This document shows, piece by piece, positions 45,100-53,536 of a DNA stretch of 64,000 bases. The translations under genes and the position numbers were made by a program. Location of the stretch: positions 806,001-870,000 of the forward strand of contig NZ_JAEPPI010000002.1 in the NCBI RefSeq assembly GCF_017641085.1, written 5' to 3'. The notes beneath the pieces are model-generated. The model was not told where the DNA came from and made no database searches. It saw only the letters and a list, made by a program, of their open reading frames with translations. The stretch is from Gracilimonas sp. GTDB lineage: Bacteria; Bacteroidota; Rhodothermia; Balneolales; Balneolaceae. Each line of letters begins with the position of its first letter. The stretch's first letter is position 1.

Positions 45100-45387
45100 T
45101 TATTCAATCACTTTAGGAACACGGAAGTAGTCGCTGTCGGAATCGGGAGCGTTTTTGAGTGCGTCATCATGCGAAAGAGGAGCTTCGGCTTTGTCTTTTC
45201 GAAGGCGGCTATCTAGGTCAATCACATGCTCCAGCGGCTCAACATCAGAGGTGTCCAGTTCATCCAGGCGATCCATATAATCCAGAATTTTATTTATATC
45301 CTGAGCAAAGGATTTTACTTCTTCCCCGGAAAGTTGGAGTCGGGCCAGGTCGGCCATGTATCGAACATCTTTTTCAGTTACAGACAT
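45100..45387 (-). CDS. gatC: Aspartyl/glutamyl-tRNA amidotransferase subunit C
   Basis: 95 residues, the normal GatC length. VTEKDVRYMADLARLQLSGE at the N-terminus and the later PLEHVIDLDSRLRKDKAE are diagnostic. GatC holds GatA and GatB together in the complex that turns misacylated Glu-tRNA(Gln) or Asp-tRNA(Asn) into the correct species. gatA and gatB are not in the window. It leads a minus-strand operon whose other members are glycan genes, an odd grouping. Confidence 0.93.
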   Translation of the reverse strand: MSVTEKDVRYMADLARLQLSGEEVKSFAQDINKILDYMDRLDELDTSDVEPLEHVIDLDSRLRKDKAEAPLSHDDALKNAPDSDSDYFRVPKVIE

Positions 45388-45558
45388 ATATATGGTTTAT
45401 TTGTTTTGGCTGAATTTAAGAAACATTGGGTGAAAGATTAATCGGTTTTTAAATTTGTTATAAATAGGGGCTGTTTTGAGAATGAAGGTTCTATATTTTA
45501 GGTTCAAACTTGGCATCTTGCAGATTTTATTTCCATTTTAAGCAACTATTTTATCTCC

Positions 45559-45831
45559 ATGATCAAAAAGAAAGTAACCATAATAAATTCAGCGGGTTTA
45601 CATGCGCGTCCATCGGCGCAGCTAGTTAAACTTGCCAGTAAGTTTAAGTCCGATTTTTTCATACACAGCTATGGATATCGGGTTAACGGGAAAAGTATAT
45701 TGGGAGTTATGACGCTGGCTGCTGAATCCGGTGCGGAATTAGAGTTGGAGGTTGAAGGGCCGGATGAAGAAGAAGCCATGGAAGCCATCGTAGATCTGGT
45801 AGAGAATAAATTTGGAATGGAAGACGAATAA
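45559..45831 (+). CDS. HPr family phosphocarrier protein
   Basis: 90 residues. The active-site histidine is His15 in SAGLHARPSAQLV, which takes phosphate from Enzyme I. The regulatory serine is Ser46 in NGKSILGVMTLAAES, the site used by HPr kinase where one exists. The 18-bp gap to the EI gene marks an operon. No sugar EIIC or EIIB gene lies in the window, so the pair is probably regulatory; the EIIA-fused permease at 27688-29793 is a candidate recipient. Confidence 0.95.
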   Translation: MIKKKVTIINSAGLHARPSAQLVKLASKFKSDFFIHSYGYRVNGKSILGVMTLAAESGAELELEVEGPDEEEAMEAIVDLVENKFGMEDE

Positions 45832-45849
45832 CAGCCGGATACATATACT

Positions 45850-47559
45850 ATGGAAGCCACAAACACCGATGAAATTACATTAAAAGGCCGAAGTGTTGGC
45901 TCCGGTGTGGCTATAGGTAAAGCTGTTTTATTGAGCTCCGAATCCAAGACGGTTACTCCAACCTCGATTAATAAATCGGCGGTAAAGAAGCATAAAAATC
46001 GATTTTTAAAAGCGAAGGAGAGTCTTATTGCTGAGCTTCAGCTGATGGCCGATGAACTGAATGATGCCGGCTCAGTAGAAATAATTGATACGCAGAAGCA
46101 AATTATTCTGGATGCCGAAATTGAGAGGAGCGTTTTTGAAATCATAGAAGACAAGCTCCTTAGTGTTGATTTCGCCATCTATCAAACCTACTGCCAGTTT
46201 ATTGAGCGACTGAAACAAAGTGGTTCCGAATTGTTCCGGCAGCGCATTGTAGATCTTGAGGACATACGGGACCGGTTCATAGACCTGGTTTGTGATCAAA
46301 AGAAAAAGAAATCGGTAAAGAAAGGCTCGCTTATCGTCGCGCGTGAAATCAGCCCAACCGACCTGGTTTCTTATTATGAAGACGGTGCCATTGGCTTGGT
46401 CATGGAGAAAGGTGGGGTAACCTCTCATGCTGCCATTATCGCCAAATCGCTTGGAATTCCCTGTATTGTAAGTGCCGAAAAAGCGACCAAGGAAGTGCTT
46501 AATGATAAGATGTTAGTTCTGGATGCCGCAGAGGGAACCTTGATTTTAAACCCGTCGCGTAAAACCATATCCAGATATCGTAAAAAAGCTGAAGAAGCTG
46601 CCCGGAAAAAGAAAAAGCGCCTCGACAGTTTTGAGACGGCCGATGGCGTTTCCCTGAAAATTACAGCTAATATTGAATTCGAGGCCGAGCTTCCAAAAAT
46701 AAAAGAACACGGCGCGCAGGGTATTGGGTTGCTGAGAACGGAGAGCCTGTTATTTGGCCACCGGTTAAGAAAAAGCATGGAAGAACAACGAGCTTTTTAT
46801 TCGGCTGTGTTAGAACGATCCACCGGGTCGGTTACGATTCGGTTGTTCGACATTGGCGGAGATAAAACCAGCAGCCGGACGGTGAAAGAGGCGAACCCGT
46901 TTTTAGGATGGAGAGGCATACGCCTGCTGCTGGACGAAAAAGAACTCCTCCAAAATCAGCTCAAAGCAATTGTTAGAACTGCAGCTGCATATCCGGGAAG
47001 AATTCGGGTTTTGGTGCCCATGGTATCTGTGATCGATGAAGTAGCTGAGATTAAGAATGAACTTGAATCCGTTATAACAGAACTGAAAACGGAGGGTGTA
47101 GAGTTAGGTGAATCGATTCCGCTTGGGTTGATGGTGGAAGTACCGAGTGTTGCCCTTTCTGCTTATCACTTTGCCAAAGAAGTGGATTTTTTAAGCGTGG
47201 GTACTAACGACCTCACACAATATACGATGGCGGTGGATCGCGGAAATGAGCGCATCTGCAATCTATTTCAGCATTACCACCCTTCTGTGCTGCACTTGAT
47301 TAGTAACACGGTTAAGGGAGCGGAAAAAGCCGGCATTGACGTGAGCGTATGTGGCGAACTGGCCGGTGATGAAATCGGCGCAGCCTGCCTTATCGGTATG
47401 GGCATTCAGGAGTTGAGCATGGTGCCTGAGTCGATACCCGAAATCAGTGAACTCCTTCACTCCAAGACCAAAGCAGAGTTTGAGCAATTTGCAAAATCTG
47501 CACTGGAGCTATCCTCCGTTGAAGAGCTTGAAAAACTTTTTGAAGACTGGAAGAACTGA
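45850..47559 (+). CDS. ptsI: Phosphoenolpyruvate-protein phosphotransferase (PTS Enzyme I)
   Basis: 569 residues, the standard EI length, with no GAF domain of the PtsP type. An N-terminal HPr-binding helical domain (about 1-140) precedes the swivelling phosphohistidine domain with GGVTSHAAIIAKSLGIPC (His near 193). The PEP-binding barrel follows: GIGLLRTESLLFG, LGWRGIRLLL, SVGTNDLTQYTMAVDR and the acid/base Cys near 501 in SVCGELAGDE. It passes phosphate from PEP to HPr encoded just upstream. The stop lies 4 bp from the convergent SOD gene. Confidence 0.96.
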   Translation: MEATNTDEITLKGRSVGSGVAIGKAVLLSSESKTVTPTSINKSAVKKHKNRFLKAKESLIAELQLMADELNDAGSVEIIDTQKQIILDAEIERSVFEIIEDKLLSVDFAIYQTYCQFIERLKQSGSELFRQRIVDLEDIRDRFIDLVCDQKKKKSVKKGSLIVAREISPTDLVSYYEDGAIGLVMEKGGVTSHAAIIAKSLGIPCIVSAEKATKEVLNDKMLVLDAAEGTLILNPSRKTISRYRKKAEEAARKKKKRLDSFETADGVSLKITANIEFEAELPKIKEHGAQGIGLLRTESLLFGHRLRKSMEEQRAFYSAVLERSTGSVTIRLFDIGGDKTSSRTVKEANPFLGWRGIRLLLDEKELLQNQLKAIVRTAAAYPGRIRVLVPMVSVIDEVAEIKNELESVITELKTEGVELGESIPLGLMVEVPSVALSAYHFAKEVDFLSVGTNDLTQYTMAVDRGNERICNLFQHYHPSVLHLISNTVKGAEKAGIDVSVCGELAGDEIGAACLIGMGIQELSMVPESIPEISELLHSKTKAEFEQFAKSALELSSVEELEKLFEDWKN

Positions 47560-47563
47560 GTTC

Positions 47564-48103
47564 CTACTTCTGAGCAACTCCTATCACACCACAAGCAACG
47601 CGACTTCCGGCAGCTCCTGTGGGTTGTGACTCGAGATCATCTTCTCCTGCATGTATAATGATACCTCGTCCTAAAATCTGATCGAGCGTTACGGTTTGGT
47701 CTGTGTAATCTACCGTAGCCTTGCCGTTTTCATTGGCTTCAATATTTCCGAGGTCGCCCATGTGCCGTTCGGCATCAGATGGTGCTCCATGCTGATTATT
47801 GGCAGGATTAAAATGTCCTCCTGCGCTGGTTCCATCATCAGCTGTACAGTCTCCGTACTCATGAATGTGAAAACCATGATTTCCGGGCTCGAGCCCTTCA
47901 AAACTACCTCGGACCTGTACTCCATTTTCGGCTTCAGAAAACATTACAGACCCGCTGACATCGTTTTCCCCAACCGGCATTACAGTTGCGACTAATTCAG
48001 AATGAGCCGGCTCTGCCTGCATCGATGTGGATTCCGTTTCGGTGTTTTTTGTACATCCGGTTACCATTAGTAAGAAAGCGAAAATCACAGAATAGAGCTT
48101 CAT
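47564..48103 (-). CDS. sodC: Cu/Zn superoxide dismutase-family lipoprotein
   Basis: 179 residues. The lipoprotein signal is MKLYSVIFAFLLMVTGC. The SOD domain keeps the copper/zinc ligands: NHGFHIHEYGDC, GGHFNPANNQHG, RHMGDLGNI and IIIHAGEDD, with the Cys pair in YGDC and RVACGVIG. It dismutates superoxide in the envelope. It has its own short upstream gap and runs convergent to ptsI. Confidence 0.93.
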   Translation of the reverse strand: MKLYSVIFAFLLMVTGCTKNTETESTSMQAEPAHSELVATVMPVGENDVSGSVMFSEAENGVQVRGSFEGLEPGNHGFHIHEYGDCTADDGTSAGGHFNPANNQHGAPSDAERHMGDLGNIEANENGKATVDYTDQTVTLDQILGRGIIIHAGEDDLESQPTGAAGSRVACGVIGVAQK

Positions 48104-48157
48104 ATAAAATGTTTGGTTGTTTTGAGATTCGCTAATTCAACATCAAATCCAAGAGCT

Positions 48158-49426
48158 TCATTCATTCAGTATAGACTCCCGAAGCTTTTTAAATGATTGA
48201 AGGTGAGACTGTAGCTTATCATATAAAGCGGGCTTTTTCTTTCTCAATTTGCGCCCGGAACGCGGACTAAAAAGCTGCTTAGCCCTGATAAACAATGGGG
48301 CAGTAAGTACACTTAAAGCCAGGTATCCAAGTATGAAGCCTCCATCAACTCCGGTAAAAAGTAAAATCAGAGAGACCAGTACATAGAAAATCGGCAGTAA
48401 AAATAAGCTACTCAGGAATTTTATGGATGAGTCAAAAGCATTGTCTCTGATCACATTCCTGATCAAATAACGAATGGGTTGGTAAGGGATGATATTGTTC
48501 AAGAGGCTGAACAGGTAAAACGGAAAGAGGACGAAATCTTTCACCCCAACCTGTTTTCCACAGGCTAACTCATTAAGATCCACATCGTGTTTATCAGCTA
48601 TTTTAGTCAGTTCCTTTGCTTTTTCTATAAGTTCAGGAGTGATGTGCTCGTGGGTTTTCCGGATTCTTGGATTTGCTATTTCCGGGTCAATGATCTTGAA
48701 GTTATCGGGCTCCAGGTCATCCCACAAAATCTTATGTACGGGATATTCATTTAAGTCCTCCACATGAAATACAAGTTCCTTCATAGCATCTGAAACCTGC
48801 TCTTTCATAGTTTCTACAGCTTCCTTTTCGTCTTTTTCAAGCAGAGATCGGAAGTTGCTCACCGGAATGGGTTTCCCATAATTAACCTGAACCGCATTTC
48901 CACCGGTGCGGTGTTCACTGTAATTCACCCCAACCGGTACAATCTGTAAATCCAGTTCCCAATTGTGCTTTTCTTCTGCACCAAAAGCAATACGGGTAAA
49001 ACCCTTACTTAGTGGCCTGATCCTTCGTTTTAGATTATGATTGGCTTCGGCAAAAACCAGAACGGTATCTTTATTTTTGAGGTATTGGATGCATTTCTCA
49101 AAAATCTCGTTGTTCTTTTGAACCGACTTCAATCCATCGCGCACACGGTAAACGGGCATCATATTGATGGACCATAGGAATTTCCCAATGATATCGGGTT
49201 TAAAGGCCTGCGCCCGGGTAAGAAAGTAAATTACCGGTTTGGTGGTAGTTGCCACATGCAGAGCATCCATGAATGAATTCTGGTGATTAGGCACATAGAG
49301 AATGGGTTTGTCTTTGGGGAGATGCTCCTTGCCGGAAGTTTTAACGGTGGAATAAAAAAAGCGTAATCCATTTCCTACTACAGTATGTCGCCAAAACTGG
49401 TACCACAAATAATTTTTTTTACGCAT
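48158..49426 (-). CDS. 1-acyl-glycerol-3-phosphate acyltransferase-like protein (PlsC superfamily)
   Basis: About 422 residues. The acyltransferase motif I appears as YVPNHQNSFMDAL (HX4D variant NHQNSFMD), motif III-like as VFAEANHNLKRRIRPLSKG. Three to four C-terminal helices (about 300-390) anchor it in the membrane. A longer frame opens at 49492, but the ATG at 49426 gives an 8-bp overlap with the transporter gene upstream and a clean start MRKKNYLWYQFWR. Its acceptor could be a lysophospholipid or other alcohol. Confidence 0.85.
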   Translation of the reverse strand: MRKKNYLWYQFWRHTVVGNGLRFFYSTVKTSGKEHLPKDKPILYVPNHQNSFMDALHVATTTKPVIYFLTRAQAFKPDIIGKFLWSINMMPVYRVRDGLKSVQKNNEIFEKCIQYLKNKDTVLVFAEANHNLKRRIRPLSKGFTRIAFGAEEKHNWELDLQIVPVGVNYSEHRTGGNAVQVNYGKPIPVSNFRSLLEKDEKEAVETMKEQVSDAMKELVFHVEDLNEYPVHKILWDDLEPDNFKIIDPEIANPRIRKTHEHITPELIEKAKELTKIADKHDVDLNELACGKQVGVKDFVLFPFYLFSLLNNIIPYQPIRYLIRNVIRDNAFDSSIKFLSSLFLLPIFYVLVSLILLFTGVDGGFILGYLALSVLTAPLFIRAKQLFSPRSGRKLRKKKPALYDKLQSHLQSFKKLRESILNE

Positions 49427-50345
49427 TAGTAAAGACGCGTTGTAAAGTTGATTTTCCAATTGACCAGTACCATCCGATACTGAGACCGGCAATAATATGC
49501 CAAATGCCCCACCATGCAGCCACTAAAGCCATACCGCCGAGCCCGTCAAAGAAATTGAAAATCAGCAATAAACCCAAGCCCGAATTTTGAATTCCGGTTT
49601 CAATGGCAATGGACTTACGATCCGGTTTCGGAAGCTTGAAGATATACCCCAATCCGTAACCGCTCATCAGAGCAACTGCGTTATGGAAAAATACCAGGGC
49701 GATAACCAGATGTACGTAACTCGTAAAGTGCTCGAAGTTCATGCTGAAGGCCACAATCACAAAACCGGCAAAAAAGATAATTCCGAAGTTCTTAATAAAC
49801 GGGGATATTTTTTGGGAGAAGGTGTCTTTGAAGTGCCGCAGGGTCATCCCCAGGATAAGCGGTATCCCGAGAATCAGGATGATAATTCGAAATACTTCAA
49901 AGAGGTCGAGGTGAATTTCAGTAAGGATGGCGTTTGTGGGGCCGTATAAACTGGCCCAGAAGGCAAAATTAAAGGGGGTCATGAATATGGAAAGCAGGGT
50001 GGCGAAGGCCGTCATGCTCACCGATAAGGCCGCATTTCCTTTCGCTAAAAGAGAGAAAAAGTTGGATATATTTCCTCCCGGGCAAGCGGCAACCATCATC
50101 ATTCCCAATGCAAAACTGGGGTGTGGCTCCATCAAAACAACCAATAAAAAAGTAAGTGCAGGGAGTAAAAAAAACTGGGAGCAAAGACCGATAACAGTGC
50201 CTTTTGGGTTCTTGGCTACTTTCTTGAAGTCCTCAACGGTCAGTTCCAGAGCTACCCCAAACATGATGATCGCCAGCGACACATTCATGATGTGCAGTCC
50301 GCCACTGTTCAGGTTCAACTGAAGGGCATCAATCGATTCGCTCAT
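49419..50345 (-). CDS. Bile acid:sodium symporter (BASS) family transporter
   Basis: 308 residues with about nine to ten helices. SFALGMMMVAACPGGNISNFFSLLAKGN (read as CPGG and NFFSLLAKGN motifs) and AIETGIQNSGLGLLL are the two crossing motifs that bind sodium and substrate in the BASS fold. Bacterial members carry organic acids such as pantoate or keto acids rather than bile acids. It lies 15 bp after the hydrolase gene and overlaps the acyltransferase start, so the three form an operon. Confidence 0.92.
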   Translation of the reverse strand: MSESIDALQLNLNSGGLHIMNVSLAIIMFGVALELTVEDFKKVAKNPKGTVIGLCSQFFLLPALTFLLVVLMEPHPSFALGMMMVAACPGGNISNFFSLLAKGNAALSVSMTAFATLLSIFMTPFNFAFWASLYGPTNAILTEIHLDLFEVFRIIILILGIPLILGMTLRHFKDTFSQKISPFIKNFGIIFFAGFVIVAFSMNFEHFTSYVHLVIALVFFHNAVALMSGYGLGYIFKLPKPDRKSIAIETGIQNSGLGLLLIFNFFDGLGGMALVAAWWGIWHIIAGLSIGWYWSIGKSTLQRVFTNA

Positions 50346-50360
50346 AATTTTATACTAACG

Positions 50361-51116
50361 TTAGATGTATTTTTCAGCCCAGGTGGCCATTACCTTACCC
50401 ACATATTTGCTGTCTTTATCGTCGGAAAGCAGGTGACTGGCCTCGTCCAAGGATACAAAACTTTTGGGATGTTTTGCGGCATTAAAAATCATAGAGGCAT
50501 TATCGATGCCTACCGTATTGTCGAGAGGAGAATGGAAGATCATCAAAGCGCGGTCCAGTTTTTTGATGAAATCCGACATCCGGGCTTCTTTCAGGTCATC
50601 CAGAAATTGTTTCTTAATGGTGAATTTCCGCCCGGCAAGGGTGACTTCAGCCTCTCCCTTTTCCTCAATTTCAGCAAGGTGCATACTGAAATTTTCGCGT
50701 ACATGAGCGGGGTGAGCCGGAGCTGCAATAGTTGCTACGGCTTTCACAGAATCCATGTGATGAGCCGCTTGCAAAACAGCAGCTCCCCCCAGTGAATGTC
50801 CGGCTAAAATCGTGGGTGCATTACCTTCAGCTTCTAAATATTTATAGGCAGCAACCAGGTCATCTACATTGGATGAGAAATTGGTGTTAGCAAAGTCACC
50901 GTCGCTTTCGCCGAGCCCGGTAAAATCAAACCGGAAAGTGGCAAACCCCAGTTCGGCGAGTATAGAGGTGATATTACTCATTACTTTCAGGTTCTTGGAG
51001 CAGGTAAAGCAGTGTGCAAACAAGACCGTGCCTTTTTGTTCATTTTCCGGGAGGTCAAGTTTGGCAGAAAGTGTATCCCCGAGACTGCCGGTAAATTCTA
51101 TTTTCTTTGATTTCAT
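50361..51116 (-). CDS. Alpha/beta hydrolase, hydrolase half of the hydrolase-OsmC family
   Basis: 251 residues. The nucleophile elbow is LAGHSLGGAAV (Ser near 108), with the Asp in FHSPLDNTVG and the His in DEASHLLSDD completing the triad. The N-terminal block VLFAHCFTCSKNLKVMSNI is typical of proteins where an OsmC domain follows; here the protein stops at the end of the hydrolase part. No OsmC gene is adjacent. Substrate unknown. First gene of the operon with the BASS transporter and acyltransferase. Confidence 0.9.
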   Translation of the reverse strand: MKSKKIEFTGSLGDTLSAKLDLPENEQKGTVLFAHCFTCSKNLKVMSNITSILAELGFATFRFDFTGLGESDGDFANTNFSSNVDDLVAAYKYLEAEGNAPTILAGHSLGGAAVLQAAHHMDSVKAVATIAAPAHPAHVRENFSMHLAEIEEKGEAEVTLAGRKFTIKKQFLDDLKEARMSDFIKKLDRALMIFHSPLDNTVGIDNASMIFNAAKHPKSFVSLDEASHLLSDDKDSKYVGKVMATWAEKYI

Positions 51117-51160
51117 GAGTGTAGTATTATTGGCGTGTAATTTTTAAGATAATCAACATT

Positions 51161-51586
51161 ATGAGTAACACAACGCATCCTTTCCATCTCGCATTTCCGG
51201 TTAAAGATCTTGAAGAATCCTATAAGTTCTACCATGATCTTCTGGGATGTGAAACCGGCCGGAGTTCCGACAGCTGGATCGACTTCAATATGTGGGGGCA
51301 TCAGGTAGTCGCTCATCTCAGCCCGGACGAAGCCAAACAATCCGCCATGAACGCGGTAGATGGACACGGAGTCCCGGTTCGTCACTTTGGGGTGATTTTG
51401 GAAATGGACGAATGGCAAAAGCTTGCCGACAAGCTAAAAGCTGCAGATATCGAATTTGTGATAGAGCCGTACATTCGCTTCAAAGGCGAACCGGGCGAGC
51501 AGGCAACCATGTTTTTCCTCGACCCGTCCGGAAATGCGCTGGAGTTCAAGGCCTTTCAAAATAAAGATCAGATTTTTGCTAAGTAA
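51161..51586 (+). CDS. VOC-family (glyoxalase/dioxygenase-like) protein
   Basis: 141 residues forming one vicinal-oxygen-chelate module pair: [24 protein letters not shown] at the N-terminus and [16 protein letters not shown] at the C-terminus. The His, a second His in VRHFGVIL and the Glu in ALEFK are likely metal ligands. Divergent from the hydrolase with a 44-bp gap. The substrate is not predictable; the family covers glyoxalases, dioxygenases and resistance proteins. Confidence 0.88.
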   Translation: MSNTTHPFHLAFPVKDLEESYKFYHDLLGCETGRSSDSWIDFNMWGHQVVAHLSPDEAKQSAMNAVDGHGVPVRHFGVILEMDEWQKLADKLKAADIEFVIEPYIRFKGEPGEQATMFFLDPSGNALEFKAFQNKDQIFAK

Positions 51587-51709
51587 TCCGCTTTGGGGAA
51601 TTGAAAATGAAAAATTCTACATTTTGAATAGGTGACGGGGGGTGAAGTAAGAGATTGGTAGTTGAATGCGTCAACAATCTGATAACGTTCTCATCAGGTA
51701 ATTACCGCT

Positions 51710-52825
51710 ATGAAAGCTCTGGTCTTATTTACTTTTGGCAATGCAGGCAAGGCGTTAATGCTGGTTCTGTTACTATTCGTTTTTTCCTGCGATCATACAA
51801 CAGTTAGCAGTGATGAGGATTCCCGGTCCGGTTTTCAAACCGAAAGCGAGTGGCTGGTAGCTGAACATGAAATCATTGATGGAGGCCCGGGGAAGGACGG
51901 CATTCCGCCTATCGAAGAACCTGAGTTTTCGGATGCGTCAGAAGTCACATTCATCCCGGATAACAGGCGCGTAATTGGATTGATAAAGAATGGAGAACCT
52001 ACCGCCTATCCCTACCAAATATTGGACTGGCATGAGATTGTGAATGATGAAAGTCAGGTTACGATTACGTTTTGTCCACTCACGGCAACCGGAATTGCAT
52101 GGAGCCCCAAAGAAGGCCCCGATTTTGGCACATCCGGGCTCATATACAGGAACAACCTGATAGCCTATGACCGGAAAACAGGCTCGTTATGGTCGCAAAT
52201 GAGACTGAGAGCCATTCACGGAGAGCACCTCGGGGCAAGCATTGATCCGTTGAATGTGTTGGATACGACCTGGGAAACCTGGAAGTCGATGTTTCCTGAG
52301 TCAAAGGTTTTAAATACCAATACCGGCTACAGCAGAGATTATGAGAAATATGCCTATGGCCGAACGTATGAAGAAATGGATGGGGTGATCCTTTTTCCAA
52401 CCGTAAACAGAACCGATACCCGATTGAATGCCAAAGACAGGGTGCATGGCATTTTTACTGGAGACGGCTTAGATCAGGACTCAAATGTGCGGGTGTATGA
52501 ATACAGCGCCTTTGGTGAGGATATAAAGACTATTCATGATGAATTTGAGGGAGAGAAATTTGTGATTGTTGGGAGTACAAAGCTGAGTTTTGTTATTGCT
52601 TATAAATCAGATCTGAATGGCGAAGATCTGGAATTTGAACCCGTGCAGGACGAGCTCCCCGTGGTGATGGTGGATCAGAGCGGTACTAAGTGGAATGTGT
52701 TTGGTGAAGCTGTTTCCGGCCCGAATGCAGGCGGTCGCTTATTTCCTGCCAAATCTTATTCAGGCTATTGGTTTGCATTCCGGGATATGTTTAACCTGCC
52801 GGAAATCTATGGATTTGAAAGCTGA
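51710..52825 (+). CDS. DUF3179-domain lipoprotein
   Basis: 371 residues. A lipoprotein signal ends in LLLFVFSC (Cys near residue 26). The DUF3179 domain covers about 90-370 with its usual markers: TFCPLTATGIAWSPKE (Cys-containing), FGTSGLIYRNNLIAYDRKT and GSLWSQMRLRAIHG. The function of DUF3179 proteins is unknown; they are widespread in marine bacteria. The leader (51652-51697) contains two small hairpins, AGATT/AATCT with GTTGA/TCAAC, and CTGAT/ATCAG. Confidence 0.88.
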   Translation: MKALVLFTFGNAGKALMLVLLLFVFSCDHTTVSSDEDSRSGFQTESEWLVAEHEIIDGGPGKDGIPPIEEPEFSDASEVTFIPDNRRVIGLIKNGEPTAYPYQILDWHEIVNDESQVTITFCPLTATGIAWSPKEGPDFGTSGLIYRNNLIAYDRKTGSLWSQMRLRAIHGEHLGASIDPLNVLDTTWETWKSMFPESKVLNTNTGYSRDYEKYAYGRTYEEMDGVILFPTVNRTDTRLNAKDRVHGIFTGDGLDQDSNVRVYEYSAFGEDIKTIHDEFEGEKFVIVGSTKLSFVIAYKSDLNGEDLEFEPVQDELPVVMVDQSGTKWNVFGEAVSGPNAGGRLFPAKSYSGYWFAFRDMFNLPEIYGFES

Positions 52826-52891
52826 TGGGGTGAAACCTATAAACCTGAGTTCGATTAATATTAGATGACTGGCGTTGCCTGAATAACCAAA

Positions 52892-52956
52892 TAACCCTTC
52901 CAGGGTTACGGCAATGATCCTGACTCAGGAAAAGGGGTTTAACCCTGGAAGGGTTA
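52892..52956. repeat. Nested palindromic element with 17-bp perfect inverted ends
   Basis: 52892-52908 and 52940-52956 are exact 17-base inverted repeats. Each arm is itself a small hairpin (TAACCC/GGGTTA), and the centre holds TCCTG/CAGGA. It lies between convergent genes (DUF3179 on plus, lipoprotein on minus) and may act as a bidirectional terminator. The arm sequence is of a kind seen as dispersed repeats in Bacteroidetes. Confidence 0.85.
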
Positions 52957-52997
52957 AGTTTAAAAGCTTTTGAGTGTTAAGGAGATTGCCTGCCGGT

Positions 52998-53531
52998 TTA
53001 AGGTTCTTTTTCAACCCATCGAAGGTCGTTTTGAATGAAGGTAACAAAGGTTAGGAGGTTCTGTACCTGCCAGTAATCCCGGATGTCTTTTTCCGGGTCT
53101 TGATAAGAATAGGAACGGGTAGTGTCTCCATTAAAAACTTCGAAGCTGTACACCCGACGGGGCAGCTGACCGGAATCAGGAACCCAGCCTTCGATCTCGT
53201 TTTGAGGCTGAATTTGGTAGAGCTTCAGGAAGTCAACAAACAAGTCAAAATCGCTCCAGGAGCTGTCGTTGGCCGAAACATATTCCGATTGCACCACTTT
53301 CTCTCCCTCGGCATTCAGCGTGTACACGGTCAATTCACCGGTCCAGGTGGTGTCGTTCTTGAAAAAATCAAAATAGACGGCCTCGTTGATGTTTAATGAA
53401 ATACGCTCATCCGGCTGTACTTCTTCCTGAACCATTTCATCAGCCACAGAAACCGCATTCTCAGAAGATGAGCAACCGATTATTGCTGTCATCAATAATA
53501 AAATTCCTGCTATGTAGAATTGTTTACCCAT
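52998..53531 (-). CDS. Hypothetical lipoprotein
   Basis: 177 residues that I do not recognise. A lipoprotein signal ends in LLLMTAIIGC (Cys 20). The mature part is acidic, with beta-rich segments (VYFDFFKNDTTWTGELTVY, RRVYSFEVFNGDTTRSYSYQ) and a final helix LLTFVTFIQNDLRWVEKEP. It starts 5 bp after the ABC-F gene stop and is probably co-transcribed with it. Confidence 0.8.
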   Translation of the reverse strand: MGKQFYIAGILLLMTAIIGCSSSENAVSVADEMVQEEVQPDERISLNINEAVYFDFFKNDTTWTGELTVYTLNAEGEKVVQSEYVSANDSSWSDFDLFVDFLKLYQIQPQNEIEGWVPDSGQLPRRVYSFEVFNGDTTRSYSYQDPEKDIRDYWQVQNLLTFVTFIQNDLRWVEKEP

Positions 53532-53536
53532 AATCT

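Noticed and set aside
49427-49492. Upstream start for the PlsC-like acyltransferase
   Set aside because: It would overlap the BASS gene by 74 bp; the ATG at 49426 gives a normal 8-bp overlap and a typical N-terminus.
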